Below, piece after piece: positions 1-8,729 of a stretch of 48,952 nt of DNA. Position numbers and translations under genes: made by a program. Position 1 is the stretch's first letter, and each line of letters opens with the position of its first letter. Source of the stretch: Bacillota bacterium (lineage in GTDB: Bacteria > Bacillota > Clostridia > Peptostreptococcales > Anaerovoracaceae); NCBI GenBank assembly GCA_017445315.1, contig JAFSUI010000017.1, positions 1 through 48,952 on the forward strand. The letters run 5' to 3'. The notes beneath the pieces are model-generated. The model was not told where the DNA came from. It ran no database searches and worked only from the letters and a program-made list of their open reading frames with translations.

Positions 1-170
1 TCTATTTTTCCTACTTTTACCTTTCCGTTCAACTCTCCGGAAAGCTCCTCGATTACAGGTGCCATCATCTTGCATGGACCGCACCATGTTGCCCAAAAGT
101 CTATTACTACGGGCATATCGGAATTGAGAACCTCTGCCTCAAAGTTTTCTTTGGTTATTGTAAGTGCCAT
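1..170 (-). CDS. trxA: Thioredoxin, N-terminal part (cut by window edge)
   Basis: General protein disulfide reductase of the cytoplasm. The 56 codons visible begin at an ATG read on the minus strand at 170-168, preceded by an AAAGGAG ribosome binding site (about 175-183). The redox motif WCGPCK is complete, with the two cysteines at residues 30 and 33, after the typical beta-strand VVIDFWAT. The visible end ([10 protein letters not shown]...) matches the helix that follows the active site in classical thioredoxins. The gene is divergent from the lipoprotein gene at 290. The C-terminal half lies outside the window, so fusion or truncation cannot be judged. Confidence 0.95.
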   Translation of the reverse strand, partial: MALTITKENFEAEVLNSDMPVVIDFWATWCGPCKMMAPVIEELSGELNGKVKVGKI

Positions 171-255
171 TTCATACTCCTTTACTAAACAATTAAAGTT
201 CTTGTCTTATTTATACCTCTTTTTTGCGTATAAAAACTATTTTTTCTCTGAAATA

Positions 256-264
256 TGGTAAAAT
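256..264 (+). promoter_or_regulatory. Extended -10 element for the barnase lipoprotein gene
   Basis: TGG followed by TAAAAT (259-264) gives an extended -10. No good -35 is seen 17-18 bases upstream. The predicted start of transcription near 271 would leave a leader of about 20 bases that still contains the GGGAGG ribosome binding site at 277-282. Position and spacing fit; the call rests on motif only. Confidence 0.4.
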
Positions 265-289
265 ATTTAGGATATTGGGAGGAAATATT

Positions 290-943
290 TTGAAACCAAG
301 ATTTGATAAAAATAGCATAATTACGCGGATAATTATACTTTTGCTCATAATAGTGCTCACGGCGGCTTTTTTACCGGGATGTAAGAAGAAAGCCGCTGAG
401 CCTGTCAATGAGCCCATACCGCAGAGCGAGCAAGTGCAGGAGGAGGCAGCCAATTCTGAGCAGGAGGAGGCAGCTAATTCTGAGCGAGAGGAAGCAGCTA
501 ATTCTGAGCAAGAGCCTGCTGAGGAGCCTATAGAGGAGGACGCTCCCGCGAGTGGCGAGGATTTAGTAGAGCCGGAAGAAGCCGAAGAGCTTCCTGAGGA
601 TGGCTGGTATTATAGCAAGGACGAAGTAGCGCTATATATACATATTTATGGGCATCTCCCTGAGAACTTTATTACAAAAAAAGAAGCTCGTAAGCTTGGT
701 TGGTCGGGTGGCTCTGTTGAAAAATATGCTGAGGGCAAGGCTATCGGAGGCGATGAGTTTGGAAACTACGAAGGAAACCTACCTGAAAAAAACGGCAGAA
801 CTTATTGGGAATGTGATATAGACACAAATGGCAAAAAGAGCCGTGGAGCAAAGAGAATAGTTTTCTCAAGCGACGGACTCATATACTATACGGATGATCA
901 CTACGAAACCTTTAAACTCCTATACGGGGAGGAGGACGCTTGA
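290..943 (+). CDS. Barnase-like guanyl-specific ribonuclease, exported lipoprotein
   Basis: 217 residues from a TTG start at 290, chosen because GGGAGG sits 7 bases upstream and the product then begins with a basic N-region, a long hydrophobic core and a lipobox LPGC (Cys31). An in-frame ATG at 224 lies upstream of the -10 and has no ribosome binding site. After Cys31 comes an acidic spacer with three 8-residue repeats (residues about 51-74), then a barnase domain (about 106-213). Aligned by eye with Bacillus amyloliquefaciens barnase, the counterparts of Lys27 (K130), catalytic Glu73 (E174), Arg83 (R185), Arg87 (R189) and catalytic His102 (H204) are present; the Arg59 position is Tyr160. The expected activity is RNA cleavage after G, on the outer face of the membrane. 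The stop codon overlaps the start of the barstar-fusion gene (TGATG), so the pair is translationally coupled. Family call is strong; the biological target is unknown. Confidence 0.9.
   Translation: MKPRFDKNSIITRIIILLLIIVLTAAFLPGCKKKAAEPVNEPIPQSEQVQEEAANSEQEEAANSEREEAANSEQEPAEEPIEEDAPASGEDLVEPEEAEELPEDGWYYSKDEVALYIHIYGHLPENFITKKEARKLGWSGGSVEKYAEGKAIGGDEFGNYEGNLPEKNGRTYWECDIDTNGKKSRGAKRIVFSSDGLIYYTDDHYETFKLLYGEEDA
440..511 (+). repeat. Three tandem 24-bp repeats in the barnase spacer
   Basis: Units 440-463, 464-487 and 488-511 encode EEAANSEQ, EEAANSER and EEAANSEQ. They differ at only a few bases. They lengthen the acidic linker between the lipid anchor and the RNase domain, and copy number could vary between strains by slippage. 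Confidence 0.9.
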
Positions 944-2493
944 TGAGAGTAATATCAATAAATATATCAAAAGTGAGAACAAAGAAAGAACTCATGGAAC
1001 TTATCGGGCAGGAGCTAGGCTTTCCTGAGTATTACGGAAAGAATCTGGATGCGCTCTATGATTGCTTAAGCGAGATAGGTGAGCCTACGGAGGTAGCGTT
1101 TGAGGGGGTTTGCGAATGCAGGGAATCATCCGCCGAGATGGAGGAATACCTGGAGAAACTCGCGAGGGTTCTAGAAGATGCTACGGGTGAGAATGAGAAT
1201 CTTACCTTTGTCATGATAGAAGATAGCGAAGAACTTGATACCCTAATTGGGAGAATGGAAAATATGGAAACTATTAGATTTAGAGATTTGAACAAGCAGT
1301 ACGAGATTCTTGGAGAAGCAATCGATGCTGCTATAAAGAACGTCTGTGAAGAAGGTGTCTTTATCGGCGGAACTCAGGTAAAGGAACTTGAGAGAGAGCT
1401 TGCTGAATACGTAGGCGTTAAACATTGCATCACATGTGCAAACGGCACCGATGCGCTTGTTATACCCCTTATGTGCTGGGGTATAGGGCCGGGAGATGCA
1501 GTGTTTGTTCCTGATTTTACATTCTTTGCGACAGGTGAAGCTGTTTCTTTCTGCGGAGCGACACCGATATTTATAGATGTTTCTCCGGATACATTTAATA
1601 TTGAGCCTAGACTCTTGGAAAGAGAGATAAAGAGGGTAAAGGAAGAAGGCATCCTAAATCCTAGGGCAGTAATCGCAGTGGACCTCTTTGGTCTTCCTGC
1701 AAGCATGAATGTCATCAAGGAGATATGCGAAGAAAACGGATTATATCTACTTGAGGATGGCGCCCAAGGTTTCGGCGGATCAATAAATGGAAAGATGGCA
1801 TGTAGCTTCGGAGATATCTCCACAACGTCATTCTTCCCTGCAAAGCCGCTTGGCTGCTATGGTGATGGCGGAGCTATCTTTACGGATAACGACGAATGGG
1901 CGGATTTAATTCGCTCAATATGCGTTCACGGAAAAGGAGATAACAAATACGATAACGTCAGAATCGGAATGAACTCAAGAATTGACTCAATTCAGGCTGC
2001 GATTCTAAGGGTTAAGCTTAATGCATTTATTGAAAATGAACTTGAGCAAGTAAACCGCGTGGCCGATGCATACCGCTTTGCGTTCAAACTGAGATTCGGT
2101 GAGGGAACCTCACGTCTATGGCTCCCGAGAATTCCGGATGGATATAGATCGAGCTATGCGCAGTTTACGCTTAGGTTCGCCGACGAGGAGACGAGAGATG
2201 GCGTAAAGGCTTATCTTGATGAAAAGGGAATCCCCACGGTCGTATATTATCCAAAGCCGATGCATTCTCAGGAGGCATTTGGGGTTAGCGATGAATATGG
2301 CCTTGACGTTACGGTTTCAAACAAGCTTTCAAAGACGGTCCTCTCCCTTCCGATGGGACCATATGTGGAGGCAAAGGCGATTACGATGGTTGTGGATTCA
2401 ATCTGGGAATACTTCGGAAAACCAGAGGCTGAGGAGAATCTAAATCCATTCCCGGTTTTCGACACGAGCAATACGGAATATGGTACTAGATAA
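943..2493 (+). CDS. Barstar-like inhibitor fused to DegT/DnrJ/EryC1-type PLP aminotransferase
   Basis: 516 residues from ATG 943, whose A is the last base of the upstream stop codon; GGGGAGGAGG lies just upstream. Residues 1-95 are barstar-like: PEYYGKNLDALYDC (28-41) carries the counterparts of barstar Asp35 (D36) and Asp39 (D40), which fill the barnase active site. Residues from about 107 are a complete fold-type I sugar aminotransferase of the DegT/DnrJ/EryC1/StrS family: substrate/PLP loop ANGTDAL, acidic LEDGAQ, Schiff-base Lys301 in FFPAKPLGCYGDGG and the dimer-contact segment MNSRIDSIQAA. Such enzymes transaminate keto-sugars on nucleotide sugars, but no nucleotide-sugar genes are near. 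An in-frame ATG at 1264, 9 bases after a GGGAG (1249-1253), could start the aminotransferase alone. The barstar part should protect against the neighbouring RNase; the reason for the fusion is unknown. Confidence 0.88.
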   Translation: MRVISINISKVRTKKELMELIGQELGFPEYYGKNLDALYDCLSEIGEPTEVAFEGVCECRESSAEMEEYLEKLARVLEDATGENENLTFVMIEDSEELDTLIGRMENMETIRFRDLNKQYEILGEAIDAAIKNVCEEGVFIGGTQVKELERELAEYVGVKHCITCANGTDALVIPLMCWGIGPGDAVFVPDFTFFATGEAVSFCGATPIFIDVSPDTFNIEPRLLEREIKRVKEEGILNPRAVIAVDLFGLPASMNVIKEICEENGLYLLEDGAQGFGGSINGKMACSFGDISTTSFFPAKPLGCYGDGGAIFTDNDEWADLIRSICVHGKGDNKYDNVRIGMNSRIDSIQAAILRVKLNAFIENELEQVNRVADAYRFAFKLRFGEGTSRLWLPRIPDGYRSSYAQFTLRFADEETRDGVKAYLDEKGIPTVVYYPKPMHSQEAFGVSDEYGLDVTVSNKLSKTVLSLPMGPYVEAKAITMVVDSIWEYFGKPEAEENLNPFPVFDTSNTEYGTR

Positions 2494-2505
2494 TGGTCAT
2501 ATTTC

Positions 2506-2535
2506 TTGAAGGAAAGTATGCCAATATGATATAAT
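2506..2535 (+). promoter_or_regulatory. Promoter of the pyrH-polC operon
   Basis: TTGAAG (2506-2511), an 18-base spacer and a perfect TATAAT (2530-2535) preceded by TGA, i.e. an extended -10. The predicted transcript starts near 2542, about 30 bases before pyrH. It separates the housekeeping operon from the barnase/barstar cassette upstream. Confidence 0.8.
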
Positions 2536-2569
2536 TAGTCGTATTGTTTTGCTAGGGAATAAGAGGTGA

Positions 2570-3277
<708 letters not shown>

Positions 3278-3292
3278 ATTTGGAGGTGCATT

Positions 3293-3841
3293 ATGGCCAA
3301 TAAGACTTTGGAAGAGAGAATTGAAAAAAGTAAAGAGGTTCTCCGTGCGGACCTTAATACCGTAAGAGCGGGTAGGGCAAATGCTGCTCTCCTGGATAGA
3401 GTTGTTGTTGATTACTACGGATCACCTACACCTCTCAAAAATATAGCCAATATTTCAACACCGGACCCAAGGACGCTGCTTATTGCGCCATTTGATCCAA
3501 AGTCCGTGCCGGACATTGAAAAGGCTATAAATATCGCTGATATAGGAATCACACCGTCAAATGACGGCAAGAACGTAAGACTCGCAATTCCTCAACTTAC
3601 CGAGGAAAGAAGAGTTGAACTCAACAAGGTCGTCAAGAAGATGGGAGAGGAAACAAAAGTAGCAATCAGAAACCTGAGACGTGAGGGTGTCGATAAGCTT
3701 AAGAAGGAACAAAAAGACGGAGAAATCTCCGAAGACGTTCTTAAGGGTGAACTGGAAGATCTTGAAAAGGTTATCGAAGCCGCAATCAAGGACGTGGATA
3801 AGATTGTTTCCGAAAAGGAAAAGGAGATAATGGAAGTATAG
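3293..3841 (+). CDS. frr: Ribosome recycling factor
   Basis: 182 residues, standard size. It splits post-termination 70S ribosomes with EF-G. The conserved LRADLNTVRAGRANAALLD start of the long three-helix bundle, the PDPRTLLI/PFDP beta domain and the RNLRREGVDKLKK helix are all visible. It lies 15 bases after pyrH with TGGAGGTG as ribosome binding site, the usual pyrH-frr pairing. Confidence 0.98.
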   Translation: MANKTLEERIEKSKEVLRADLNTVRAGRANAALLDRVVVDYYGSPTPLKNIANISTPDPRTLLIAPFDPKSVPDIEKAINIADIGITPSNDGKNVRLAIPQLTEERRVELNKVVKKMGEETKVAIRNLRREGVDKLKKEQKDGEISEDVLKGELEDLEKVIEAAIKDVDKIVSEKEKEIMEV

Positions 3842-3867
3842 CTTCCAAACTAAATCCTTTTGGATTC

Positions 3868-3897
3868 ATGAGGGCTGTCTCTATGGGATAGCCCCAT
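3868..3897 (+). other. Intergenic stem-loop between frr and uppS
   Basis: GGGCTGTC (3872-3879) pairs with GATAGCCC (3887-3894), with one G-U pair, a 7-base loop and a further ATG/CAT extension across a bulged A. No T-run follows, so it is not a standard terminator; it may protect or process the operon mRNA between the translation genes and the lipid genes. Confidence 0.5.
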
Positions 3898-3919
3898 CTT
3901 TATGATAAGAGGTAGGAAT

Positions 3920-4660
3920 ATGGAAAACCTTCCTGTGCATGTAGCTATAATCATGGATGGTAATGGCCGATGGGCCAAAAAGAAAAAATTGCCTAGAGTA
4001 GCCGGACATAATGCCGGCATGCTTGCCATGAAGGAAATAGTAAGGTGCGCATCGGATATGGGGATTAAATATCTTACCGTTTATGCCTTTTCCACGGAGA
4101 ATTGGAAGAGATCCATGGAGGAGGTAAGCGGTATCTTTGGTCTTCTCGTAAAATACGTTGCGAGCGAATTGGAAGAACTCAGTAAAGAGAACGTTAGGGT
4201 TAAGGTTTTTGGTGATTACTCTGCGATACCTGAAGCAGCAAAGGAGAGCCTCGATAGAACCCTAATGGAAACCGAATCAAATACGGGCATGCAGTTTAAT
4301 ATCGCACTTAATTATGGAAGTAGAGCAGAGATACTTAGGGCGGTAAATACCATTATGGCTGAGCGAATTGGTGAGGCCATGAATTCAAATGGCGATGCCG
4401 GAAGCATAAATCCGATTACGGAAGAAGATATATCCAAATACCTGTACTCGGGAGAGGAAAACGGAAATGTTCCTGATCCCGATTTGGTAATAAGAACGAG
4501 TGGTGAGGAGAGAATATCGAACTTCCTCCTTTGGCAGATTGCATATAGCGAATTTGCTTTTACCGATACTCTTTGGCCGGACTTTACACCGGCGGAATTT
4601 AAGGAAATCATAGAAAACTATGGCTCGCGCGAAAGAAGATTTGGAGGGCGCAACAAATGA
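3920..4660 (+). CDS. uppS: Isoprenyl transferase (undecaprenyl diphosphate synthase)
   Basis: 246 residues from ATG 3920, preferred over ATG 3902 because AAGAGG lies 7 bases upstream and family members begin a few residues before HVAIIMDGNGRW. Asp13 in that motif is the catalytic Mg-binding residue. ENWKR and the C-terminal RTSGEERISNFLLWQ / FTDTLWPDF signatures are present. It condenses isopentenyl diphosphates in cis to make the lipid carrier for peptidoglycan. The stop overlaps cdsA by ATGA, so the two are coupled. Confidence 0.97.
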   Translation: MENLPVHVAIIMDGNGRWAKKKKLPRVAGHNAGMLAMKEIVRCASDMGIKYLTVYAFSTENWKRSMEEVSGIFGLLVKYVASELEELSKENVRVKVFGDYSAIPEAAKESLDRTLMETESNTGMQFNIALNYGSRAEILRAVNTIMAERIGEAMNSNGDAGSINPITEEDISKYLYSGEENGNVPDPDLVIRTSGEERISNFLLWQIAYSEFAFTDTLWPDFTPAEFKEIIENYGSRERRFGGRNK

Positions 4661-5442
4661 AGACCAGAATAATATCGGGACTTATAATGGCACCTCTTCT
4701 TGTTATCCTTTATTTCAGAGGCATTCCACTTGCGATAGCGGCATTCCTAATCGGTGCTGTCGGAATATATGAACTATTTGAAGGCTTTAAGAAAATAGAA
4801 ATACATCCAAACATCTTTGTTGCGGAGGGGATGCTGATTCTTCTTTATCTATTGCATTTTCTCATGCCGGGAAGACTAGCATGCACGATGCTATGGACTG
4901 TTCTTGCTATCGTGACATCTGCGCTTTCGATTTTTGCTATAGATAAACATAAACTAGAGGATGCACTTGCCACACTTCTTGGAATGATTTATGTAGGGCT
5001 TCTCTCATATCATATGGTTTTGATCGACGAGACATCATACGGAATCATGGTATGGATGGTAGTGATAGTTGCTTTTGGTACTGATATAGCGGCATATTTC
5101 ACAGGTTATTTTCTTGGAAAGCATAAGCTTTGTCCAAATCTTTCACCAAAGAAGACAGTGGAAGGAGCGCTTGGCGGCGTTATCGGCGCGACGGTTCTTG
5201 GAATTATCTTTGGGCTAATTTTCAAGATTCAAATCTTCCCGCAAATCATTCTTATGAGCATTATAGGCTCCGTTATGTCGCAGCTTGGTGATCTTACGGC
5301 ATCTGCGTTTAAACGTAAAATGGGTATAAAGGATTATGGCAATCTGATTCCGGGACACGGAGGTATCCTGGATAGGTTTGACAGCGTATTGTTTGCTGCA
5401 CCTGCTGTTTATTATTATTTACAGCTTGCGATTGCCAAATAA
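4657..5442 (+). CDS. cdsA: Phosphatidate cytidylyltransferase
   Basis: 261 residues, a polytopic membrane protein with about seven to eight hydrophobic segments. It makes CDP-diacylglycerol from phosphatidate and CTP. The family signature SQLGDLTASAFKRKMGIKD...GHGGILDRFDS is present near residues 208-242. It overlaps uppS by 4 bases. Confidence 0.97.
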   Translation: MKTRIISGLIMAPLLVILYFRGIPLAIAAFLIGAVGIYELFEGFKKIEIHPNIFVAEGMLILLYLLHFLMPGRLACTMLWTVLAIVTSALSIFAIDKHKLEDALATLLGMIYVGLLSYHMVLIDETSYGIMVWMVVIVAFGTDIAAYFTGYFLGKHKLCPNLSPKKTVEGALGGVIGATVLGIIFGLIFKIQIFPQIILMSIIGSVMSQLGDLTASAFKRKMGIKDYGNLIPGHGGILDRFDSVLFAAPAVYYYLQLAIAK

Positions 5443-5457
5443 AAAATGGGTAGGGAT

Positions 5458-6639
5458 ATGAAGCAAGTTATTATTCTTGGAAGCACAGGTTCAATAGGCA
5501 CGCAGGCGCTGGAGGTCATAAGAGACAACCCGTCTATGTTTAGCGTTGTCGGATTATCCTGTGGAAGCAAAATAGAAAAAATTTACGAGCAAATTCAGGA
5601 GTTTAAACCTAGCATTGTAGCTGTGTCTGACTACGAGGCCGGGATGAGATTAAAGAAGCTCCTCGCAGGTTCAACTGGCGTTAAACTTCTTATTGGTGAA
5701 GACGCACAGCGAGATATAGCAAAGGAAGACTGTGATATCGTTTTGAACTCTCTTATGGGAATGAGAGGTCTTCTTCCTACACTTGCAGCTATAGATGCGG
5801 GGCATGATATAGCGCTTGCCAACAAAGAAACTCTTGTTGCGGGCGGTGCGCTTGTAATGGCAGCCGTAAAGAATAATGGTATAAAGCTACTTCCTGTGGA
5901 TAGTGAGCACAGTGCGATTTTTCAGTCACTTCAAGGTAATAACGGAAATCCGATTAAGAAAATCCTTCTTACCGCATCGGGCGGACCTTTCAGAGGTTAT
6001 TCTCTGGAGAAGTTAAAAGGTGTAACGCCCGAGGATGCGCTTAAGCATCCAAATTGGACGATGGGACAGAAAATAACCATAGATTCAGCTACGATGATGA
6101 ATAAGGGGCTTGAGGTTATAGAAGCTAAATGGCTTTTTGATGTGGATATTGACGACATAGAGGTTCTTGTTCATCCGCAGAGCATTCTTCATTCTGCAGT
6201 AGAGTTCCACGATACTGCGGTTATAGGGCAGATGGGAACTCCGGACATGAAGGTGCCGATCAGTTATGCATTGGGATATCCAAATAGAATCAATTCCGAT
6301 GCCATGAGCATAGACTTTTTTGGAAGGGCTTCCAATTTGACATTTGAGAAGCCGGACCTAAATGTATTTAAATGCCTGGCACTTGCGATAGATTCATCAA
6401 AGCGAGGCGGAACCTATCCTGCAGTTATGAATGGCGCAAACGAGGTTCTTGTCGATCTGTTCCTGAAGAAAGCGATTGGATTTACGGATATTCAGGAAAT
6501 CATAGAAAAGGTTATTAATCTTCATGCCGAGTCAGGACTTTTGGCATCTGAAGAAGAACTCACACTAGAAAAAGTTTTATCAGCGGATAAATGGGCCAGA
6601 GAGCAGGCCGTAGAAATTGCGAAAGGAGGAGAAAAATGA
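5458..6639 (+). CDS. dxr: 1-deoxy-D-xylulose 5-phosphate reductoisomerase
   Basis: 393 residues. It catalyses the committed step of the MEP isoprenoid pathway, DXP to MEP with NADPH. ILGSTGSIGTQ is the NADPH-binding loop; ANKETLV, VDSEHSAIFQ and the flexible-loop region PFRGYS...HPNWTMG are as in the family. ATG 5458 gives the standard MKQVIILGSTG start; ATG 5446, four codons upstream, has no ribosome binding site, while GGGTAGGG precedes 5458. Its stop overlaps the rseP start. Confidence 0.97.
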   Translation: MKQVIILGSTGSIGTQALEVIRDNPSMFSVVGLSCGSKIEKIYEQIQEFKPSIVAVSDYEAGMRLKKLLAGSTGVKLLIGEDAQRDIAKEDCDIVLNSLMGMRGLLPTLAAIDAGHDIALANKETLVAGGALVMAAVKNNGIKLLPVDSEHSAIFQSLQGNNGNPIKKILLTASGGPFRGYSLEKLKGVTPEDALKHPNWTMGQKITIDSATMMNKGLEVIEAKWLFDVDIDDIEVLVHPQSILHSAVEFHDTAVIGQMGTPDMKVPISYALGYPNRINSDAMSIDFFGRASNLTFEKPDLNVFKCLALAIDSSKRGGTYPAVMNGANEVLVDLFLKKAIGFTDIQEIIEKVINLHAESGLLASEEELTLEKVLSADKWAREQAVEIAKGGEK

Positions 6640-7649
6640 CTCTAGTACTTATGATTGTTCTTTTTGTTCTCCTTATCTTTCCGCACGAGCTCGGACATTT
6701 TTTGGCTGCAAGAGCCTGTAATGTTCAGGTTAACGAGTTTTCATTTGGTATGGGGCCTGTGATATTTAAGAAGCAGGGAAAAGAAACCCAGTATTCCATA
6801 AGAGCGGTTCCGGTTGGAGGATTCTGCGCCATGGAGGGTGAAGACACCGAGGATGCAGGAGATAACCCGAGGGCATTCAATAATAAGAAGTGGTGGCAAA
6901 AGATATTTATTCTTCTTGCTGGCGCAACGATGAATATACTAATTGCCTTTGTCGTTATGATTTTTGTTTCCGGAATCGGTGGAATAATTACAACAAAGCT
7001 CGCAGCGGTTTCACCGGGTGGACCTGCTGATATTGCAGGAGTCATGGCCGGAGATATTGTAATTGCGGTTGAGGAAGAAGAAACAGACACATGGGGAGAA
7101 GTAGTTAATGCTCTTGACATTGCCATGAAAAATGAGGACCCGGTAAGCATAACGGTAAAGCGTAACGGCGAGGTTCTTTCGTTTACAATGCCATATATGG
7201 TAAATGAAGAAGGAAGAAGAGTCGTAGGTATAGAGGCTGAGATAAGTCATAGTCCGGGAACTGCCATAAAATCTGCGGCCATTGCTACCGGTGAGATGTT
7301 CACCGTTATTGTGAAGTCTCTCCGAGAACTCCTGCACTCGGAAAACGTGCTTGAACAGGTAAGCGGACCCGTTGGTATAGCGCAGGAGGTTGGAAAAACA
7401 ACTTCCTACGGATTTATGTATTATCTTTATCTTGTGGCTATGATCAGCGTTAACCTTGCTATATTTAATCTACTTCCTTTCCCGGCGCTTGACGGTGGAA
7501 GAATTATCTTTGTAATTATTAGGGCGATAACAGGAAAAGCAATCAGCGATAAGGTTGAAGGCATAGTTCATATGGTGGGAATGGTATTTCTTATTGGACT
7601 TGCGATTATTATTACCGGAAGCGACCTGTTTAAGCTCTTTACCAGATAG
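6636..7649 (+). CDS. rseP: Site-2 intramembrane metalloprotease RseP/RasP
   Basis: 337 residues from ATG 6636 (AAAGGAGG upstream; ATGA overlap with dxr). The zinc site HELGH is at residues 17-21 in the first membrane segment, a PDZ domain follows (about 105-190) and the third zinc ligand lies in NLLPFPALDGGR (Asp286). It cleaves anti-sigma factor stubs and remnant signal peptides inside the membrane. The uppS-cdsA-dxr-rseP-ispG order is the usual Firmicute one. Confidence 0.96.
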   Translation: MTLVLMIVLFVLLIFPHELGHFLAARACNVQVNEFSFGMGPVIFKKQGKETQYSIRAVPVGGFCAMEGEDTEDAGDNPRAFNNKKWWQKIFILLAGATMNILIAFVVMIFVSGIGGIITTKLAAVSPGGPADIAGVMAGDIVIAVEEEETDTWGEVVNALDIAMKNEDPVSITVKRNGEVLSFTMPYMVNEEGRRVVGIEAEISHSPGTAIKSAAIATGEMFTVIVKSLRELLHSENVLEQVSGPVGIAQEVGKTTSYGFMYYLYLVAMISVNLAIFNLLPFPALDGGRIIFVIIRAITGKAISDKVEGIVHMVGMVFLIGLAIIITGSDLFKLFTR

Positions 7650-7657
7650 GTGGACCG

Positions 7658-8722
7658 ATGAAAAAAGAAACCAAACAAGTCAATATCGGTGGCGTGGTTA
7701 TCGGTGGAGATAATCCTATAGCAATTCAGTCCATGACAAATGTGAGTTCAAGAGATAAGAGCGCCTTGGTAAATCAAATCTCGGAGCTTAAGGACGCAGG
7801 CTGCGAAATTGTTAGAATTGCCATTCCTGATATGGAGTCGGCAAAGCTGCTTCGTGAGGTAAAAAAAGAGACCGATATTCCAATCGTCGCAGATATACAT
7901 TTTGATTATAAGCTCGCGATTGAATCTATACTTTCGGGTGCAGACAAAATAAGAATCAATCCGGGAAATATCGGTGATATAGAAAGAGTGAAGGCCGTTG
8001 TTACCGAGGCAAAAAAAGCATCTATACCTATACGTATAGGCGTTAACTCCGGATCACTAGAAAAAGATATAGTAGAAAAGAACTCCGGAGTTACAGCAGA
8101 AGGCCTTGCGGAAAGTGCACTAAGAAACCTCGCTTTGATAGAGGATATGGGTTATGACAATTTGGTTATTTCCCTAAAGTCATCTGACGTTTCTATGAAC
8201 TATATGGCTCATAAGCTAGTTTCTGAAAAGACCAATCATCCTATTCATATTGGAATTACAGAGGCGGGAACAATAAGACGCGGAAAGTTAAAGTCCGCAG
8301 TGGGAATTGGTGCGCTCTTGCTTGAGGGGATTGGTGATACGCTTCGTGTATCTCTTACTTCCAATCCTATAAACGAAGTTATTTTTGCAAGAGAGTTACT
8401 TGAAACAGTTGGAGAAAGAACTCCTGCATACGATCTCGTATCTTGTCCGACCTGTGGCAGAACGCAGATAGATCTTGAAGGACTTGCGGACAGAGTTGAC
8501 GAAGAACTCTCAAAATTGGATGGTCTTAAACGTGGACTAAAAATTGCTGTTATGGGTTGCGCGGTTAACGGACCCGGAGAGGCAAAAGAATCCGATTACG
8601 GAGTAGCGGGTGGAGATGGCAAGGGAATAATCTTTTCCAAAGGAGAGATAGTAAAGATTGTGCCTGAAGACATGCTTTTGGATGAGTTTATTGCTTTGAT
8701 TAAGAAAGATATGAATATTTAA
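7658..8722 (+). CDS. ispG: 4-hydroxy-3-methylbut-2-en-1-yl diphosphate synthase
   Basis: 354 residues. An iron-sulfur enzyme of the MEP pathway converting MEcPP to HMBPP. Cluster ligands Cys263 and Cys266 (CPTCGRT) and Cys301 (GCAVNGPGEA) are visible; the TIM-barrel N-terminus with IAIQSMTN and VADIHFD is intact. It is the single-barrel short bacterial form. It follows rseP by 8 bases in the same operon. Confidence 0.97.
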   Translation: MKKETKQVNIGGVVIGGDNPIAIQSMTNVSSRDKSALVNQISELKDAGCEIVRIAIPDMESAKLLREVKKETDIPIVADIHFDYKLAIESILSGADKIRINPGNIGDIERVKAVVTEAKKASIPIRIGVNSGSLEKDIVEKNSGVTAEGLAESALRNLALIEDMGYDNLVISLKSSDVSMNYMAHKLVSEKTNHPIHIGITEAGTIRRGKLKSAVGIGALLLEGIGDTLRVSLTSNPINEVIFARELLETVGERTPAYDLVSCPTCGRTQIDLEGLADRVDEELSKLDGLKRGLKIAVMGCAVNGPGEAKESDYGVAGGDGKGIIFSKGEIVKIVPEDMLLDEFIALIKKDMNI

Positions 8723-8729
8723 TTCTAAA

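Noticed and set aside
2-290. Consensus promoter for trxA on the minus strand
   Set aside because: A TATAAA-like -10 exists but no acceptable -35 at 16-18 bases.
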